The position numbers and the translations under genes are program-made. Below, piece after piece: positions 14,321-29,617 of a DNA stretch of 64,000 nt (positions are counted from its first letter, which is position 1; each line of letters starts with the position of its first letter). The stretch comes from Rotaria macrura (Eukaryota; Rotifera; Eurotatoria; Philodinida; Philodinidae), in NCBI GenBank assembly GCA_900239685.1, contig OENT01000168.1, positions 62,001 through 126,000 of the forward strand, given 5' to 3'. Under the pieces are notes generated by a model that made no database searches, was not told the origin of the DNA, and saw only the letters and a program-made list of their open reading frames with translations.

Positions 14321-17300
14321 CTAAATGAATATTAAATATTAAATGTATATTTTTAATTAAATTTGATTTTACCTATATTATGCATGCCACCTGGACCACC
14401 ATTAGCTATAATTTCTTCATCGGATAGTGCATAAACCGGTTTCTTTAATACGCCAAGATTATATGTTGAATGATCTTCTTCGCCGGCAGTCTCTCTAGAC
14501 ACATAAATAAATAAAATTTAATTTCTTAAGTATCACATCCGAATGACAAGTGTCATAGTAAATGTTGATGGTGATCGTATTTCTATACGATTATCATCAA
14601 GCTAAAATTTTATAAAGATGCACTCGTATGAAAAACTATTGTATTCAAAGTAAATAAAACACTACTGTCTAGATCTTGTTAGTAAGGGAAATTTTCGAAT
14701 CGAAATTTATTTTTGAATTCAAAACGATAGAACAACATTGTAAACGAGGAATAAGAACTTAGATGATTACTGTGAAAAACATACTGACATTTTACCAAAG
14801 CTTTTACATAAATGCTCATATAAATGAGAAAAATGATAATTGACCTAAGATAACTCTGTTGGTCGGCTTCTATCCTGAAATACGTTCATCTTATTTATCT
14901 ACTCATTGATATGAACTAATAATACGTAAAATAAGGTTGTATCTTGGAATACGATCATTCATCATATCGAGTACGTTCATAAAATAATAAATCATCGATG
15001 TAGAGCACTCGTACGAGAATTAAAATACTGTGTATTTTAAATCTACTACCAACATTCTAGTATGATATAAAAATAGTTGAATGCCCGGTCTTATGTTTTT
15101 TTTGTATCAATGAAATCAAATAAGTATTTAAATCTATATTCTATGAAGAATAAATAGGCAATCGTTGAGTATCTTACTTATAATCAATAATATTATCTCT
15201 TGTATCATCTGGATACAATCCAGCCAATGCTTTTTGTTGTTGCCTTAATCTCATACATGTCAATAAACCTAATGCAACCACAGTTGATAGTAGTAATAAA
15301 ACTAATGCTATAATTAACCATGTATACCATGGTGTCATATCTGAAGCACGTCCGACAATTGATGAAATACATGAATTTGTTAATTCACATAGACATAGTC
15401 CGGCATTAGAATTAGCTGATGATATTGGTGAATTCATATCAAGATAATAACCATTCGATAAAACATTTCGTATACAACCACTAAATGTATTCACTTGTGT
15501 TAACGATGGATAAAGACCAGAAACTAATGAGCCTGTAACGGGTAAACCACCGAGATATAATTGAACATTGGATAAATCATACGTATTTAATGTATCATTA
15601 ACTGTTGTTACATATTGGCAATCATTTATTGACACAAGTATTGTTGAATCAACATACTAAACAAGCGAAAGGAAAGAAAACGAACCATTAAATTTAACGA
15701 AAATTACTGCCGTAGGTATTTGATAGTAAAAACAATCTCACACTTGATCGTCCGTACGCGATAATAGCTGTTTGTTATGATATATGTAATAACAATCCTT
15801 AGTAGAACATATTTACTCTTTTATGGATACTCCTTTTTTTTCTCTAAACAATGACTGTCTATGAAAAATTTAACGAGAAGAAAATACGTATTAAGTATGT
15901 AAAATCAATCAATACTTAACAATGTAGTGGAACAATTATAAATCATTTGCATAATAGAACTAGAGGTTACAACATTTAAGACTGAGAAAAATGTACCGAA
16001 TGTAATGACTTTTACGAAGCAACGAACAAGAAGAGTTCGGATTACTCAACGAACGAAAACATAGTCAAAGATTTTCTCGATATTGAATAGTTTTATTTTC
16101 TTGATAGTATGATGATTTTATTTCGACATCTACTCTTTTCAAATGTTTTAAATTGATGTAGCAATTACTTGCATATAGAACGTCAAATATAAACGTACAG
16201 AGATTATTACTTATTCTGGGACATTCTTCAAGTTCAAAATATCATATTTTCCTAAGACTATCGGTAGACTTCGTCGAATTCTATAACTTTGGGTTATGAC
16301 CTACGGAAAACTTTTCAGTCTAGCAATTACAAAAAAAACAACTCTTTATAATTTATGATATACAAAGTAGATGAAAATCACTATGAAATATTAAAGAGAC
16401 AAGACATTAAAAGAGAAATACTGTAAATTATTATTAAAATGACTGATTATAATCAATCATTCGTGTGATAGTAAAGATGATCGAATGAATGAGAAAAAAT
16501 CTTACTTGATATTCTACATGATACCATGTTGACGCATTAAGTATGGTATTCATTGCATAAAGAACTGTATCTCGAAATTGAAATCTCAATCCTGATTGAT
16601 AAATATCAACTGCTGTCCAGAAGAAATCATTGATCGGTGTTGTATTACGTCCATATAATAGAATTAAACCATCGGTTACTGGTGGTCGTACAGCGAAATC
16701 AAATGAGAAACGTGTTGGAGCACGATTTGAAAAACTTGAACCACCATAGACAGCATAGGCACCACCATTTTCATTAAATGTTCGTCCAAGTACTTGACAA
16801 TATGGTCCAAGTGGTCCGTATGTTTGTAGTGATGTACAAGGACAATAAGTTAAACCATTGAATGCATTTGTTGTACATCCTGTTTGTGTATTTGTAAAAT
16901 TGTTCGAATATGTTGAATTATCACAATCAGCTGAATCAACGACATTGACACCAACAAAAGATGTTTGATTTGTATCGACTGCGTAGGGTAGTGGTTGAAT
17001 AGTTCGTGTAGATCGACATATTGTACCTAAGTAAATCAATAGAATAGAATATGTATGAATTGAAAATAAGAATAGAATAAAACAAAAAAAACAAACATTC
17101 GTACCTGTTGGACAAACATAATTCGTACATGGATTAGGTCCACTTGCATTTGCGTTTATACCGTAACGTGATGAAAATAGAGGAAGATTTGTATTTAATA
17201 TAGTTTCAATATCATTTTTATTTAATGATGCAACATAAAAAATAACATCAGTTAATGCTTGATTTTTAGCATCATTATATGGCAACGGTGGATAATATGG

Positions 17301-20300
17301 ACTGCGATATTGAAAAACAGGACGTATGGCAACAATAACAATCTTATCAGGAGTAACAATTAAAAATGATGCTAGTGCATTACGAAGTGTATTGAGGCGA
17401 TTACCCAGAGTTGGATCAATTAACGTTTCAGGATATTCACCTAGAACAAAACAAAACAAAACAAATTAATATCGAATGTTGAAATGTGTTTCTTTTAAGA
17501 TTTGAATTTTGAAGGATGAGAGAACGATGCATTTACCTAACACAGGATCATCTGAGTATCATTAGCACTAGAGATAGGGTATTCTACAAATAACACTACT
17601 CAAATATTTAATGAAACTTTTTCGAAACTATGGATTACTCCATCGAACTGAACTCATGTGTGTTCTGGAATAATCAATTCTTTTCTATAGTCAGTCTTTC
17701 TTGGTCGTAGATCGTTAGTCGAATTGCTTTGTACATGAGATTTTCTAAATGCTGAAAAAATGAACAAGAACGATGTCTAGTGACCGGTGAGTTTCGACAA
17801 TTGAAAGAACATAATTTTAGACATGTTTTTATTTGATAGTGAAAACTCATAAATCCATGAAAATGATATTTTTATTTTCAATATCAATTTCATGTCGATG
17901 TATACGAATCGATAGATGTTTAAATCTTATTTTATCTACAGTATCTGAGAAGCATACAAGTGTCAAGGTCTTGACTTTTGCTTGATGAAAACTTGCCGAT
18001 TGCTTAGATATTTTTTGATTTCGATTATGGTAAATCTTTTTGATGATTTCTTCTCTCGTTAATTTAAACAAAAGTATTACCTTGAATACGTATTGTAGCT
18101 GCCTGTCGAATAGATTCACTATCAAAATTTGTCACTGTAAGATCAATTGTACTCAAAGCTGTCGATGATACGCCAGGTTTTGTTACATCAACATGTATTG
18201 TATACGATCCTGGATAGAGTGCACTGGATGTAGTTAAGACACCTTGTGCAGCACTAAATGCTTGTCCATTACTAACATCACGTATTGAATATGTTCGAGA
18301 AGCAGTATACCAATCATCTAAATCATTAACATAGACTGTGCCAAGTGGAACACTTCTTAATGAATACATATAACCATTGACATAAATAACATTGATAGTT
18401 TTAAAACCATCCGATATTGGATACGCATTAAAAACATCACCAACAATAACTGATATTGTTGTCAATGCTGAATAACCTTTATTATCGCTTGCATTAAATG
18501 TAACAGTTAAATTTTTTGTAACGGTACGATTTAATATACCGATATATGTTAATTGATAGATACCATTAGTACTTAGTGTGGGACCAGATAATTGAAATCC
18601 AGGTGAATTGACGAGTTGAACGATGAAAGGAACTGTATTATTTTGTAATGGATCGTCATAATCCGTGAAAATAACTGTCGTCGTTGGATTAGTAACACCT
18701 TCAGTTAATATCCAAGGTGGATTCTAAATTATTGCGTTCAAAAACAAAAATAAGTAGGTAATCAAAAAAATAAAATTTTTACCGTTGGTATGGGTGCGTT
18801 ATTATTTATATCGATAACGCGTATGCTAACTGGTGCATAACTCGATACACCTAGTCCTGATTGATCGGTTGCTTGTATAGAAAAATTATAAACAGGATAA
18901 CCAAATGGTAAATCACGTGAGAGACCTGGTAATGAAATACCAATTGTTGTTGCATTGTTTGCTTGTGTTAAATATAAACTATTTAAATTTAATTGATTAT
19001 TTTTTGTTACAATATTATAAACAAGAGATGTTGGTGGAATATCAGGATCAACAGCTTGAATCTAAATAGATAAGATTTTTTCATATAAAATATAACATGT
19101 AGTAGAATTAATTCATATTTTCTGCATATTCATTTTTTTTTAGGTAACGCGATACTCTCTCTATTGCTATGATTTCATGTGATTATTAGCTATTAATACA
19201 AATACGATGAAATTTTATATTGTTGATAGTATTGATGGATTTCTTTGAACTTTTTACGGCTCGTTCATTCCTTGTTCACATCTAGTCTATACTTGTTTAA
19301 TAGAATTCGATGTTTTTTGTTATTCTATACGGGAGTAAGAAGATACATGCTATTCATTATTACATAAGTTGTTTAGATTCATATGAGTATGATTCAAGTA
19401 CTCGCTATTCACAATACAGAGAAGCTTTATTCTTGAGTATTGCACGAGAACAAGTTTTTTTTTCTACTTTTAATCACAATTTAGAATATTTCTCTTCGTT
19501 ATTTATTCATTTTAATTAATAAAGAATGGATTCAATCAAGAAATTCGTTGTTTGCCTATGACGAAGTAATATAAGTGCATCTTATGAATCAGAACATAAT
19601 CATGTTCTTCGACTATCATTCATGTTAGTTCCATATCATAAATGATTTCTAAAACTAGTTTCAATCAATTCTAAATGAGTCATCCGTCATGATTTGGATA
19701 CATCAAGGATGGAAATATATCTATTCATAAAATCGATCCACATGTTGAAATATTCTACTTTCTTATGAATGAATTTATCGAACGTATATTGAGAAACTTA
19801 GATATAGAGAAAGCTCATCGAACATATGTACGGTATTGATGAACATATTAAAATCAATATTATTTCTTAGTTATTGTACGTGTGAATACATTATTTTCTA
19901 GAAAATTGTTTCAATTTTCTGAATAAGAATAAAAGATTATGATAAGAAACAGACTTGAGATGTTCTAATGTCAGAAGAATTAATTACTCTACTTAGAAAA
20001 AATGGAAAAAAAAAAGACTTCCTGCTGAACATTCTTCAGCTATCTCTTTACAACTGATTCACAATGAATATCGATTACAAAAATAAGCACATGTCTCTCT
20101 TCTCAAACAAATCATACTTAAATGAAACAAAAATCAAATCGATTCGATCATAGTTGCTTCTATTCTATACGGTAAATAATAATATATGATAAATCATGTT
20201 CAAGTTTTATTTCAATACAATTGTTGTGATATTGCTACATAAGTAGTAGTTCAATTGTTAACATATACGCCAGGATTATTTCGTTCAGAAATATTTTCAG

Positions 20301-23300
20301 ATTAAAATTTGATCACTTACCGAAGGTCCATTGAGTGCTGATATAGCAGTTGCCTCAGAAACTTGATATTGATAACTCGTAAAGCCTGGCATTAGAGTAA
20401 AATAGGGTGCTTCGGTATTCTGTGGTATCAAATTAACTGTAACTGTTATTGTCGCTATATTTTGTGTATCGAATGCAAATAGTACTAATGTGTAATTAGA
20501 CAATGTTTCATAACTTAACGGACCAACAACAGAAAGTTGTCCAATAGCAATATATTGTGTACGTGATGAATCAGCTAAATTATCCGATATTAAATTAAAC
20601 GAAAAAACATTCTTTATATTTCCACTTAATATTCCAAAATCAAGTATTGTATCGAAATCAGTATCAGTTATTGTTAAATTAAGAATACCTGTACCATTGG
20701 CCGTAGTTTCATTAATGGATATGATGATTGTTGATGAATTAATAAAAACTAAATTTTATACGTTAAATTTATTTAGTTTTCTATTTTTGCAATACAATTA
20801 TTTACCTGGTGGAACATCATTCACATCAATAACTTGAATATCGAATTGAAAATCTTGTGTATTTGGTGCATTGTTTACTGAATTCCAAGCTGGTGCACCA
20901 TCATAAGCAGTTATAAATAATCGGTACGATGTTTTGTTACTTTCACGATTAAATGTTGTATTTGTCCATATTGTACCATTTGAAGCAACAAAAAAAATCC
21001 CAATAGCTTCGGCATCACTCATATTTCCATTTAAACGGTATTGTACAAAATTATTTGGATAATCAACATCACGATCGAATGCTTGAATTTGTGCTATAAC
21101 ACGATTTCCACTTTCGTTTTCAACGACACTCAATACAATCGACCGAATATCAAATGTTGGTATTTGATCATTCTGATCAATTAATGTTACTGTTGTTGAA
21201 CCGATCAATGGAGGATTAACAAGAACACGAATATAAATTAAATAAACATTTTGAATTTCAGCATGAAGACCTCTATAAAAACATGGCAGAAACAAATCAT
21301 GATTCAATTAGTTAATGAGAATTTTTCGAACAATTCCTATTTTGATGATTCTAAATTGCATTAACCATATTAATCTTGGTTAGATTAAAATCGAGATCGA
21401 TATCTACTACAGCTTGTTGTGACGATAGCAAGTTTTTTTTCTAATGATCATGCGAAGAATTTTCAAATTCAAATCTGAAATTTCGACTATCGATGATGTT
21501 GTTGATAAATATATAAACATAATATAGTCTAGGTGATGATGAAACTTTCCATGGATAAGAGAGCTCGATTGAAATTCTATTTCAATGGTAAATATTGTTA
21601 GATAACAAGTTTTCTATGATTTTAGAGTCAAGTTCAACCGATAGAAATGTTACGTATGATCTCGATCACGAAATCGAATCTGCAATTGTAGTCTCAAAAC
21701 AAAAACAGTCTATTGCACTCGATTGGCAAAAACTCTCAATCGAATAGATGAATCTTCATTCATACCTTGTAACAGCAATGCCACTACTAAACATATTTCC
21801 ATTTCTTGATACAGAGACATCCGAAAATGGAAAATCATTCGTGGAAAATGGACTTTTAACAGTCAATAATGATGATGTTTGTGATGTCAATTGATAAATG
21901 ATACTTCCATTAAAACCGTAACTTAGATTAAATATCGGTCGACTTCCCCATGTTTCATAATATTTTTCAATAATTGGAAAATTTAGTTCTTCATAACTTG
22001 GATCACTCCATCGTGCTGGAGGTGGATCATTGCCATTGTTATAATAAATAATTACCGTTGCATTCGTTGTACTTGTTCGTGGTGGTGATCCACGGTCTAG
22101 TGCATAAACTTGAAATGTTATCGGAAATTTATTAACATCGAAACTGTATACACCAGGTACGCTATCAAGAAGAATAATTGTTCCTGTTGTTTGATTTATT
22201 GTAAAATATGGTACATTTATTGTTCCTATAAAATAATTTATCATGCCATTTAAACCGGAATCAGCATCCGATGCTATGATACGTAGAAAACGTGCATTAT
22301 TCGAATTTCCATACGCTGAACGATATATTGTATAATTCCAGAGATTCATTACAAATACTAGAAAAACGAACGCATATTAAAGGAATACTACAACAAAAAT
22401 CTTATGTTAACCTGGTGGATTATCATTTAAATCAAGTAGATTAATACGTACACTACAGAATGCTGAAAAAAACGAAAACGAGTATCGAGATAAAAAATTT
22501 TCCTTCATACAACTGATCTACTTACATTGCCGTTGTGGTGTACCATTATCCGTAGCTAATATGAATAAATACCAGACTCGTGTTGTACCTGATAAAAGTA
22601 AATGAATCAAGATCTATTAAAATTTTCAAAATTATTATTGTTCTTATTATCATTTCCTTCTTGACTTTTGTCAAAAGTTTAAAGTGTTCTTTTCTTTAAT
22701 CTTATGATTTTCAATTGAACTTTATTGCACAATAGAGCAACTCATATACAACTTCGATTACCATTTGACCGTGCGCTTTGAATTACTCTATCGACTTAGA
22801 TAACATATATTTGGATAGAAATCAAGTTCCAATAACTATTTATGATTGGATTACTTTCAGATCGGAGGTTTTTTTTCTTGAAACCATTATTCGACTTAGT
22901 TTATGGTAGATTCGTAAGCGAAGATTGTAATTTTACAAATGATTCAATTAGTTTTAGTGTAAAATTTCGAGAGATATACTTCACTAAACGCACAAGGTAA
23001 TCATGGCCGTTGTTAGAGAACACTGCATAAGAAACTATTGATGAAAATAAAACACATACAGTATGAAAGGTTTCATGTTCTTCGTACTCGACTTATACGT
23101 TTACTGTTTAGCTACTTCTTAGTCACCGATATCGAATGTTTAAAATTGAATGGTACATAGGAAACACTTTGCTTCAGACAACAATATGGATCTTCTCGAA
23201 TCCTAATAACATTCGTCTATAAATACCTTCAAACGAAAACTAAATAACATCGTAGTGACTACATCAAACTTCAATCATCATGCAGTCACTTTTCTATCGT

Positions 23301-24723
23301 ATGAATGACATATGGCAAGAGAGACAATTGTTGATAACGTTCACATACATATTAAATAACGTCATGAACTTAATATGAATTGCTCTATAAACAAATAAAA
23401 TCCATTCTATATCTTACCTGGCGCATCATAATCAAATGATGTATTTGTTTGTAGTATAGCTGTTCGAGTTGTACCCGTTTGTGGTAATTGTTGTAAATAG
23501 AATTGTGAATAAGCGGTATTTCTCAAACCACTGACTTGAATAAACAAGAGAGAGAGCGAGAGAAAAATATTCGTTTTTTTTTCGTATAACAATCGTCAAA
23601 TGAAATTTTCGTAATACCTGTAGTTCTTGATTGTTCCGACGGAAATGATATGGTTATTTGTCCATTTTCTCCTCTATCATCATCAAATACCGTTATCGAT
23701 GTTATATTTGCACCGATTGGATTACTTTCATAAAATGAAACCGTCGAGCCACATATAGAATTCATGAATTGTGGTGATCGTTTATTCACTGCTGTTACAT
23801 TGATTGTTATAGTTGTTGACGTTGAAAAGCGTGGACAAATCGAAAATGCTGGTAAACATGACGTACCATCATCACTAGCTGTAACTATCACAGAATATTG
23901 TGATGCAGGTGATGATTGAAATGTTTGTTGTAATTTTAAAACACCCGTTGATGGATCTATTGAAAATTGTCCACTACTACTACTTATAGAATAGATGATT
24001 CCATCATTATCTGCATCAGTTGCATAAACGGTGCCGAATATCGTACCAATAACGGCTGTTTCACTGACAGAAAATATTTGATTTGCCGGTGTAAATATCG
24101 GTGCGTGAACATTATAATTTTCTAAATTAAGTTGAACGATAGCTGTTGAACTTACTATTGGACGATTTGAATATGTTTGTGTAGCAATGAGATTAAATAA
24201 ATAACGATTGTAAGGTGAAAAGTAATTCAATGGACTATAAAATCAAGAGAAAGAGAGGGAGAGAGAGAGAGAAATAAAACCAAAGGATAGGTGGTGTGCT
24301 TTCATTTTATATGTATTTGACCTTCTTTATGACTTACAATGTATTAGTGACAAGGACATAAGAACCATTTGATAAACTATTAACAATAAAACTTGGATCG
24401 CTCGATGTTACTGTTATAATGCCAGGCGTTATGTTAAGTGCACGGCCAGTAACCGATGTTGAAATAAAACTTGGTCGAGTATTTGTCGTTTGTGGTTGAA
24501 CATTAAATGTAAAGACGTTTGTACCAACAGGTGATGCGACAGAAAAATTTGATGTTGTTATTGTATATACGGACTGATCGAATATAGGACCAGCAAAGCT
24601 TACATTATAGAAAAAATCAGGAATATCATTTTGACATAGTTGTGTAGAAGTAAAATTAATTAATAGAAATACAAATAGACAATGAATCAATAAGTATCGA
24701 TGTTGTACATCTGACTGAATCAT
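14034..24723 (-). CDS. Classical cadherin, non-chordate type, with laminin G domain and catenin-binding tail
   Basis: Single-pass cell-cell adhesion receptor, about 1795 aa. Exons: 24723-24338, 24234-23618, 23534-23418, 22588-22526, 22462-22412, 22357-21766, 21272-20806, 20748-20321, 19061-18783, 18723-18081, 17440-17105, 17026-16506, 15656-15178, 14494-14373, 14320-14034. All junctions keep phase; sum 5388 nt. The start follows an acceptor and opens a signal peptide (HRYLLIHCLFVFLLINF), so a 5' UTR intron is likely. Several extracellular cadherin repeats follow, with calcium motifs such as DLNDNPP, DQND, DRD, DVNDVPP and DINNNAP. Next come a membrane-proximal cadherin domain, a Cys-rich EGF-like stretch, a laminin G domain, and a membrane helix (about 1612-1634, WLIIALVLLLLSTVVALG). 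The cytoplasmic tail has a p120-catenin-type site (DNIIDY, then GEEDHSTYNL) and a beta-catenin site (YEGEGS, then WGPKFSRLADLY). This is the arrangement of protostome DE/N-cadherins. Confidence in family is very high; repeat count is not resolved. Confidence 0.94.
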
Positions 24724-25138
24724 TGCACATCTAGAAATAGAAAAATAAAGACAAAACAAGATCTCATTTATGTAGAAATATCGACGATGCCCTCCTCTCC
24801 TAGGTCGATTCATATGAATACATTATACCTCGACCTCTACGCATAGAGAACGAAAAATGCTTTCGTTCATCATTGTCCGTCCGGTCAAAGTTGCCGATAG
24901 AAATGGAAGAGAAAAAAATTCGCGTTAAGAGAAAAATAGACCTTGAAGAAGGAAAAAAATTTTCATTGGCTCAACCATCGGCTAGACCTACGAAAATAAT
25001 GTTGAATATCCATCCGATAGTCTTGAACATCAATAATGAACGTTGTGAATGTAATCATCCGATAAATAAACACAACATTAATATTCTATATAAGATATTT
25101 AATAATTTTGTTCCGTTTTTTTTCTCTTGCTCTGTATG

Positions 25139-25170
25139 TGTCTCTCTCTTTCTCTTTCTCTCTCTCTTTC
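25139..25170. repeat. CT-rich microsatellite
   Basis: Imperfect run of TCTCTCTTTC units, followed at about 25190-25203 by a short (TA)n run. It lies upstream of the cadherin gene. Confidence 0.75.
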
Positions 25171-25431
25171 TGTGTACTTTGACATTTTATATATATATAT
25201 ATACATGAGATGACCGCAATCATTGAAACGAACTGAACAATTCTTCCTCTTTCTTTTTCTTTCCTGATGTATGAACAGGCAAAGAAAAGAATATCGATCA
25301 CATCATTATATATACGAAACGAAAAGACATAGACTCATACTTTTCGCATTTTCAAAGATGATGGCGACGACATAAAGAAATAAAAAAAGACTGTGATGCA
25401 AACAAAAAGTGTAAAGAAAAGACACAACGAA

Positions 25432-25470
25432 GGAGAGAGAGAGAGAGGAAACGAGAGAGAATAGAAGCAA
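25432..25470. repeat. AG-rich microsatellite
   Basis: Imperfect GAGAGAGAGA run interrupted by GGAAAC, upstream of the cadherin gene. Similar short AG runs occur near 24255-24272, 25830 and 26780. Confidence 0.75.
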
Positions 25471-26266
25471 TTGGCTCAGATTTCAAATATCCAAGTATCA
25501 TTGATAAAGAAAAAAGGTCGTCAAACATCTGGACGATGAAGGTTAAGCAAGGATGCTTTCAAGAGAATATCTCGTCGAGCTACTCATTCAGACAAAATCT
25601 ATACATTATAGAAAATTGAAAAAATGGTTGATGTCCTTGCATCTTGAAAATTACACTTTCATGCCTTTTCCTCCTCTTTTTACGCGATTTGTCCACTCGA
25701 ATATGGGTTAAGGAGGTTGTGTATACTTTTTTCTCGAAGATGAAAGTGCAATATATATATACATATTTAATGTGTACAAAATTGATTGTTACTGATCGTT
25801 GAATCACAAAATGAATAAAGCGAAGAAGAGGAGAGAGAGAGAAACTGCAGTGTAGAGAATTTGATAGGTGAGCACGTCCTTCCTGTTCATATACAATAGT
25901 AATGGATGATTGTGAATGTGTAAATAGCATCTAGAATGTCAAGTAATAGGTACTGTTGAACGATACGCTAGTAAAAATGACAAACGTGAGAATAAATGAG
26001 ATGACAGTCTGTGATGTAAAAAATAAAATGAGAAAGAAAAAAAAGCGACGATGAAACTCAATAAACGAGACAATAAAAAATCCATTGTTTATTTTCAATT
26101 TTCTAATGAGTCTCAAATGATACAATATGTTTACGTTGATTATGATAATCGATCCATCCGTTGATAGATTTATAACCCTCACCGTTTTCTTTGCATGTAC
26201 GACATACAAATTGCGTAGGATTTTTTTTTCTTCTTCGTTTATTTTATTGTTTCATGATACAATACA

Positions 26267-26281
26267 TACACACACACACAA
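26267..26281. repeat. Short (CA)n microsatellite
   Basis: A run of CA dinucleotides within the cadherin upstream region; no function can be read from it. Confidence 0.7.
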
Positions 26282-27440
26282 TTCTTATTGTCACCATCTG
26301 TGACGTATTTCTGTTTCTTTTTTTTTTGTTCTCTATGATTAACTTGGAAGGGGAGAGAGACAAAGTAAGCACGCTTATGTATATGCATAAGAGAAAAAAA
26401 GAAAGAATCAATCTAAGTCTCTTGTTCCTCGACTTTCCTTGAACGCTACACTATTCTTCTACATTAAACTAACGCAAAGTTTATATTCCCTCATAATGAA
26501 GCCTATCGTATAAGTAGATCTAGATCGCTTCATTTATTTTGCTTCAGATTGATGGTATTAAAATTTAAGCATTTTTAACGTAAGGATATGCGCATATACA
26601 AACAAACACACTCTGTCAATCAATCACATGCGTACAGTCAGTATACTTACTCGTTCTTAACAGGATGAGTTCATCTTAGTGTTTGTGTCCGACTGTATTG
26701 TTATTGTTCAAGAGCATGATGGTCTCGCCCCATTCCCTATGTGAACGACTACTAATGAGCGACACCGAGGTACAGAGAGAGAGAGAAAGAAAGAAAAAGA
26801 GAACAGAAACATTTCTTTGTGTTCTATTCTCCTCCGTTATTAGACATAAAGTTCGAGTATAGGGCAATCTCTCCTATGAACGTTTATTGTACAGTGCAAA
26901 GAAATAAAGAAGCGAAGAGAATGCAGTCAAGTGGAGGGAGCCACCTCATTTACGGTTGCTACCACTGGTACTGCTAGGGGCATGCAGTGACCTGTCACTA
27001 TCAGATGAAGGCAAAGAGAATGAATTATATTAAGCCATACATAATCGGCAAGACAGTCTAATCTTGATACACTCTGATTCCGATGACATACATAAAAAAA
27101 AAGAAAACATGTACATATCCAAAAAGAAAACGAACATTAATTTCAACAAGACGACGATGTTATGCAAATGAACCTCCACTGAATCCACACGACAAATAAA
27201 ATCTGTTTGCTTTACAAAGATCAATTTTTTTTCTGTTAAAATGACATTTATTGACACGAGTTAAATCAATGTTACATATTAAATACATGTATCTGTTGTT
27301 GTTAAAGTAAAATAATTTAACTGTTCAATACTTTTTAAATATGAATGAGTGTATGATAATGACATGAACGAACATTGTTCGTGTTCTATTCTATTCTATT
27401 CTCTATGATAAAGTCTATACATGCATATATACTTTTTTTT

Positions 27441-27522
27441 TCAAACATCTGTTGGATGTTTAGTTCTTGCATAGAATGCATTGAGACGTTCGATTGCTTC
27501 ATTCATTAATTCGTTTACGTGC
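27441..27522 (-). CDS. Terminal exon of an unidentified small protein
   Basis: After an acceptor (CCGCAG) the exon encodes about 26 residues (one completing base, then HVNELMNEAIERLNAFYART and six more) and a TGA at 27441-27443. The composition is that of a real amphipathic helix rather than of simple sequence. The likely start of the same gene is the exon at 29618-29681, also on the minus strand. Joining the two directly breaks phase, since the first exon leaves one base and this one needs two, so at least one middle exon must be missing from my model. I do not recognise the protein. Confidence 0.45.
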
Positions 27523-29617
27523 CTGCGGTGCACAATGATTCATGAGAAGAATATTGATAACAGATATATAAATAAAGCCTAACTAAAAAGTATGCATGAA
27601 GATGATCTATTTATCGACATTGATTTTCATTGAGAATTCTAAATGGAAATATGGAGTAGTGATTTCTTATCAGACGACTTGACGAAAGATAAAGTACGTT
27701 ATTTGATCGATAAGTAGTGCTATTCACGCATGATTGATATGCATCGGATATGATGATAGATAGATCTAAAGATGTAGACGAAATAGAAAAGAAAATTAAT
27801 GAAAAATTCTAAATGAAAATTTACATGTATAAAAACAAAAAAGGAAAGAATACAAAATGATTCATTTGAATATGAACAGCATGAGAGATGAAATGAAGGT
27901 GATGAATAAAAATAGAATCATCAAACGAGACATTTGACGGATGATGATTGATCTATTATTAGAATTTCGATATGAACAAAAAAAACATTTCAATGAAAAA
28001 AACTGTCATAACTTGTAATATTTGTCTGTATGTTTCGATGAATTCAAATTAATTAAATCATGCAAAAGAATAACGAAGGTCGTATGATAATTTAATCGAT
28101 GAAATGTCTCGTATCAATCGACTCTTATAAATCGATAAGATGAACACTTTGTAATGAGCCAAAAAGAAAACCATAAAAATGCATTACCATTCGTTTGTTA
28201 AAATATTCATTTCGAATTACTATTATGAAATTCTTATCTCCGATCAAGATCAATGAATAATATTAATAGCCTGTGGTATAGTCTTTCATCAAGGATGTGA
28301 TTGTTTATTTGCTCGCAAAAAAAATTCTTCGATTAGTTGCCTCAGTTGCTTGAAAAAAAAATATACTTTTCTATTTTCCGTACCAACCGGAAGTATCTGT
28401 AGGCTTTTATTCTAATTATATTTTGTTTGAAAAAGAATGCCAACGTGTAGAAGTGTGTTAGAGTGACCGTTTCTTTTTACGTTTGTTTTTATTACTTTGC
28501 TGTAAAGGATTACTCTAATAATATAAACGTCATTTTTGAAAAATGAACGTTTTCTCCTTTCGTTAAAAAGTACAACAAAGAAGAAGAAAGAAAACTCCGT
28601 CATGCCTTTTAAATCAACATGTTCACTGAAGCAAAAACTAATCGAGTGTATATAGAATGAAAGTTCACAAAGAATTTTCAATACCAATGTATTCGGTCGA
28701 AATGATGACTTTTGCGGTAGAAAATTTAATGCATAGCGTATCATCCTATTGAAATCTATTATGATTGATTAAAGCTATACTTAACTTGATTTCGATTATA
28801 ATGTACTATTGAGTAGATCGAAAAATTATAGAATAAGATTTTCATCATTACCTAAACGAAGAAAAATAATCTTGTTCGTGCTATTAGTAGTTCATTTGTC
28901 CGCTACGGTTATTGTATTGAAATAGATTTCATGATAAAATACAAAGAAAAATAAATTATATTGTTTTTATTATTAATTTTTATATCGTATGTTATTCAAT
29001 TCAATAAAATGTACTAGTCTACACATTTTGATTTCTGTCAGTAGCAGATATTAAAGTGTTCAACGTAGCTTTGTACTCATCTATGATTATTGAATCGATT
29101 CATGCAATAGAACATTCAATAAAGCAGAAATTTTTGTTTTCACTAGTATATTTCGACAAGACTGCTATTATTTTTTAATTGAATATCGATGGCTAGTCTA
29201 AATAAAAAATAATCGAAAAAACATATATTTAGTTTCATGCACATATCTACAAGATCTTTTTTCAATCGTAAACTACTTATTATCGTACATTGACAATAGA
29301 TAGATAAACTAATGTTTACTATGCATTCATTAGCGATATCCTATCATCATTCTCCTAGTGTTCATCAGATGATTACAAATATGAGACATGATAAAGAGAA
29401 AAAAATTGACTTGCAATGATGATTGATATTGATATAGTTTAGGTCTCTTCGTAAAAAAAAATACTGTTTGTGTTAACAATTCATGACAAAAACAAGACTC
29501 TATCAATAATAATACTTCACAACTACTGATTCATTGACGATAAACGCTATTGTTGAATAATATTAACACCTACATGAATAATATACGAGATATGACTCAT
29601 GAGTAAATTATTGCTAC

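Larger units (their letters stand above)
24724..27440. other. Upstream region of the cadherin gene, non-coding, microsatellite-rich
   Basis: About 2.7 kb with no credible exon. It is rich in AG/CT tracts on both strands and short (TA) and (CA) runs. An acceptor (CTAG) just upstream of the cadherin ATG implies at least one non-coding 5' exon somewhere here. The many short frames are Ser/Phe/Lys-rich translations of simple sequence. Confidence 0.5.

Noticed and set aside
16936-17130. 64-codon minus-strand frame inside the cadherin gene
   Set aside because: A shadow reading of a cadherin intron and flanking exon edges in another frame.
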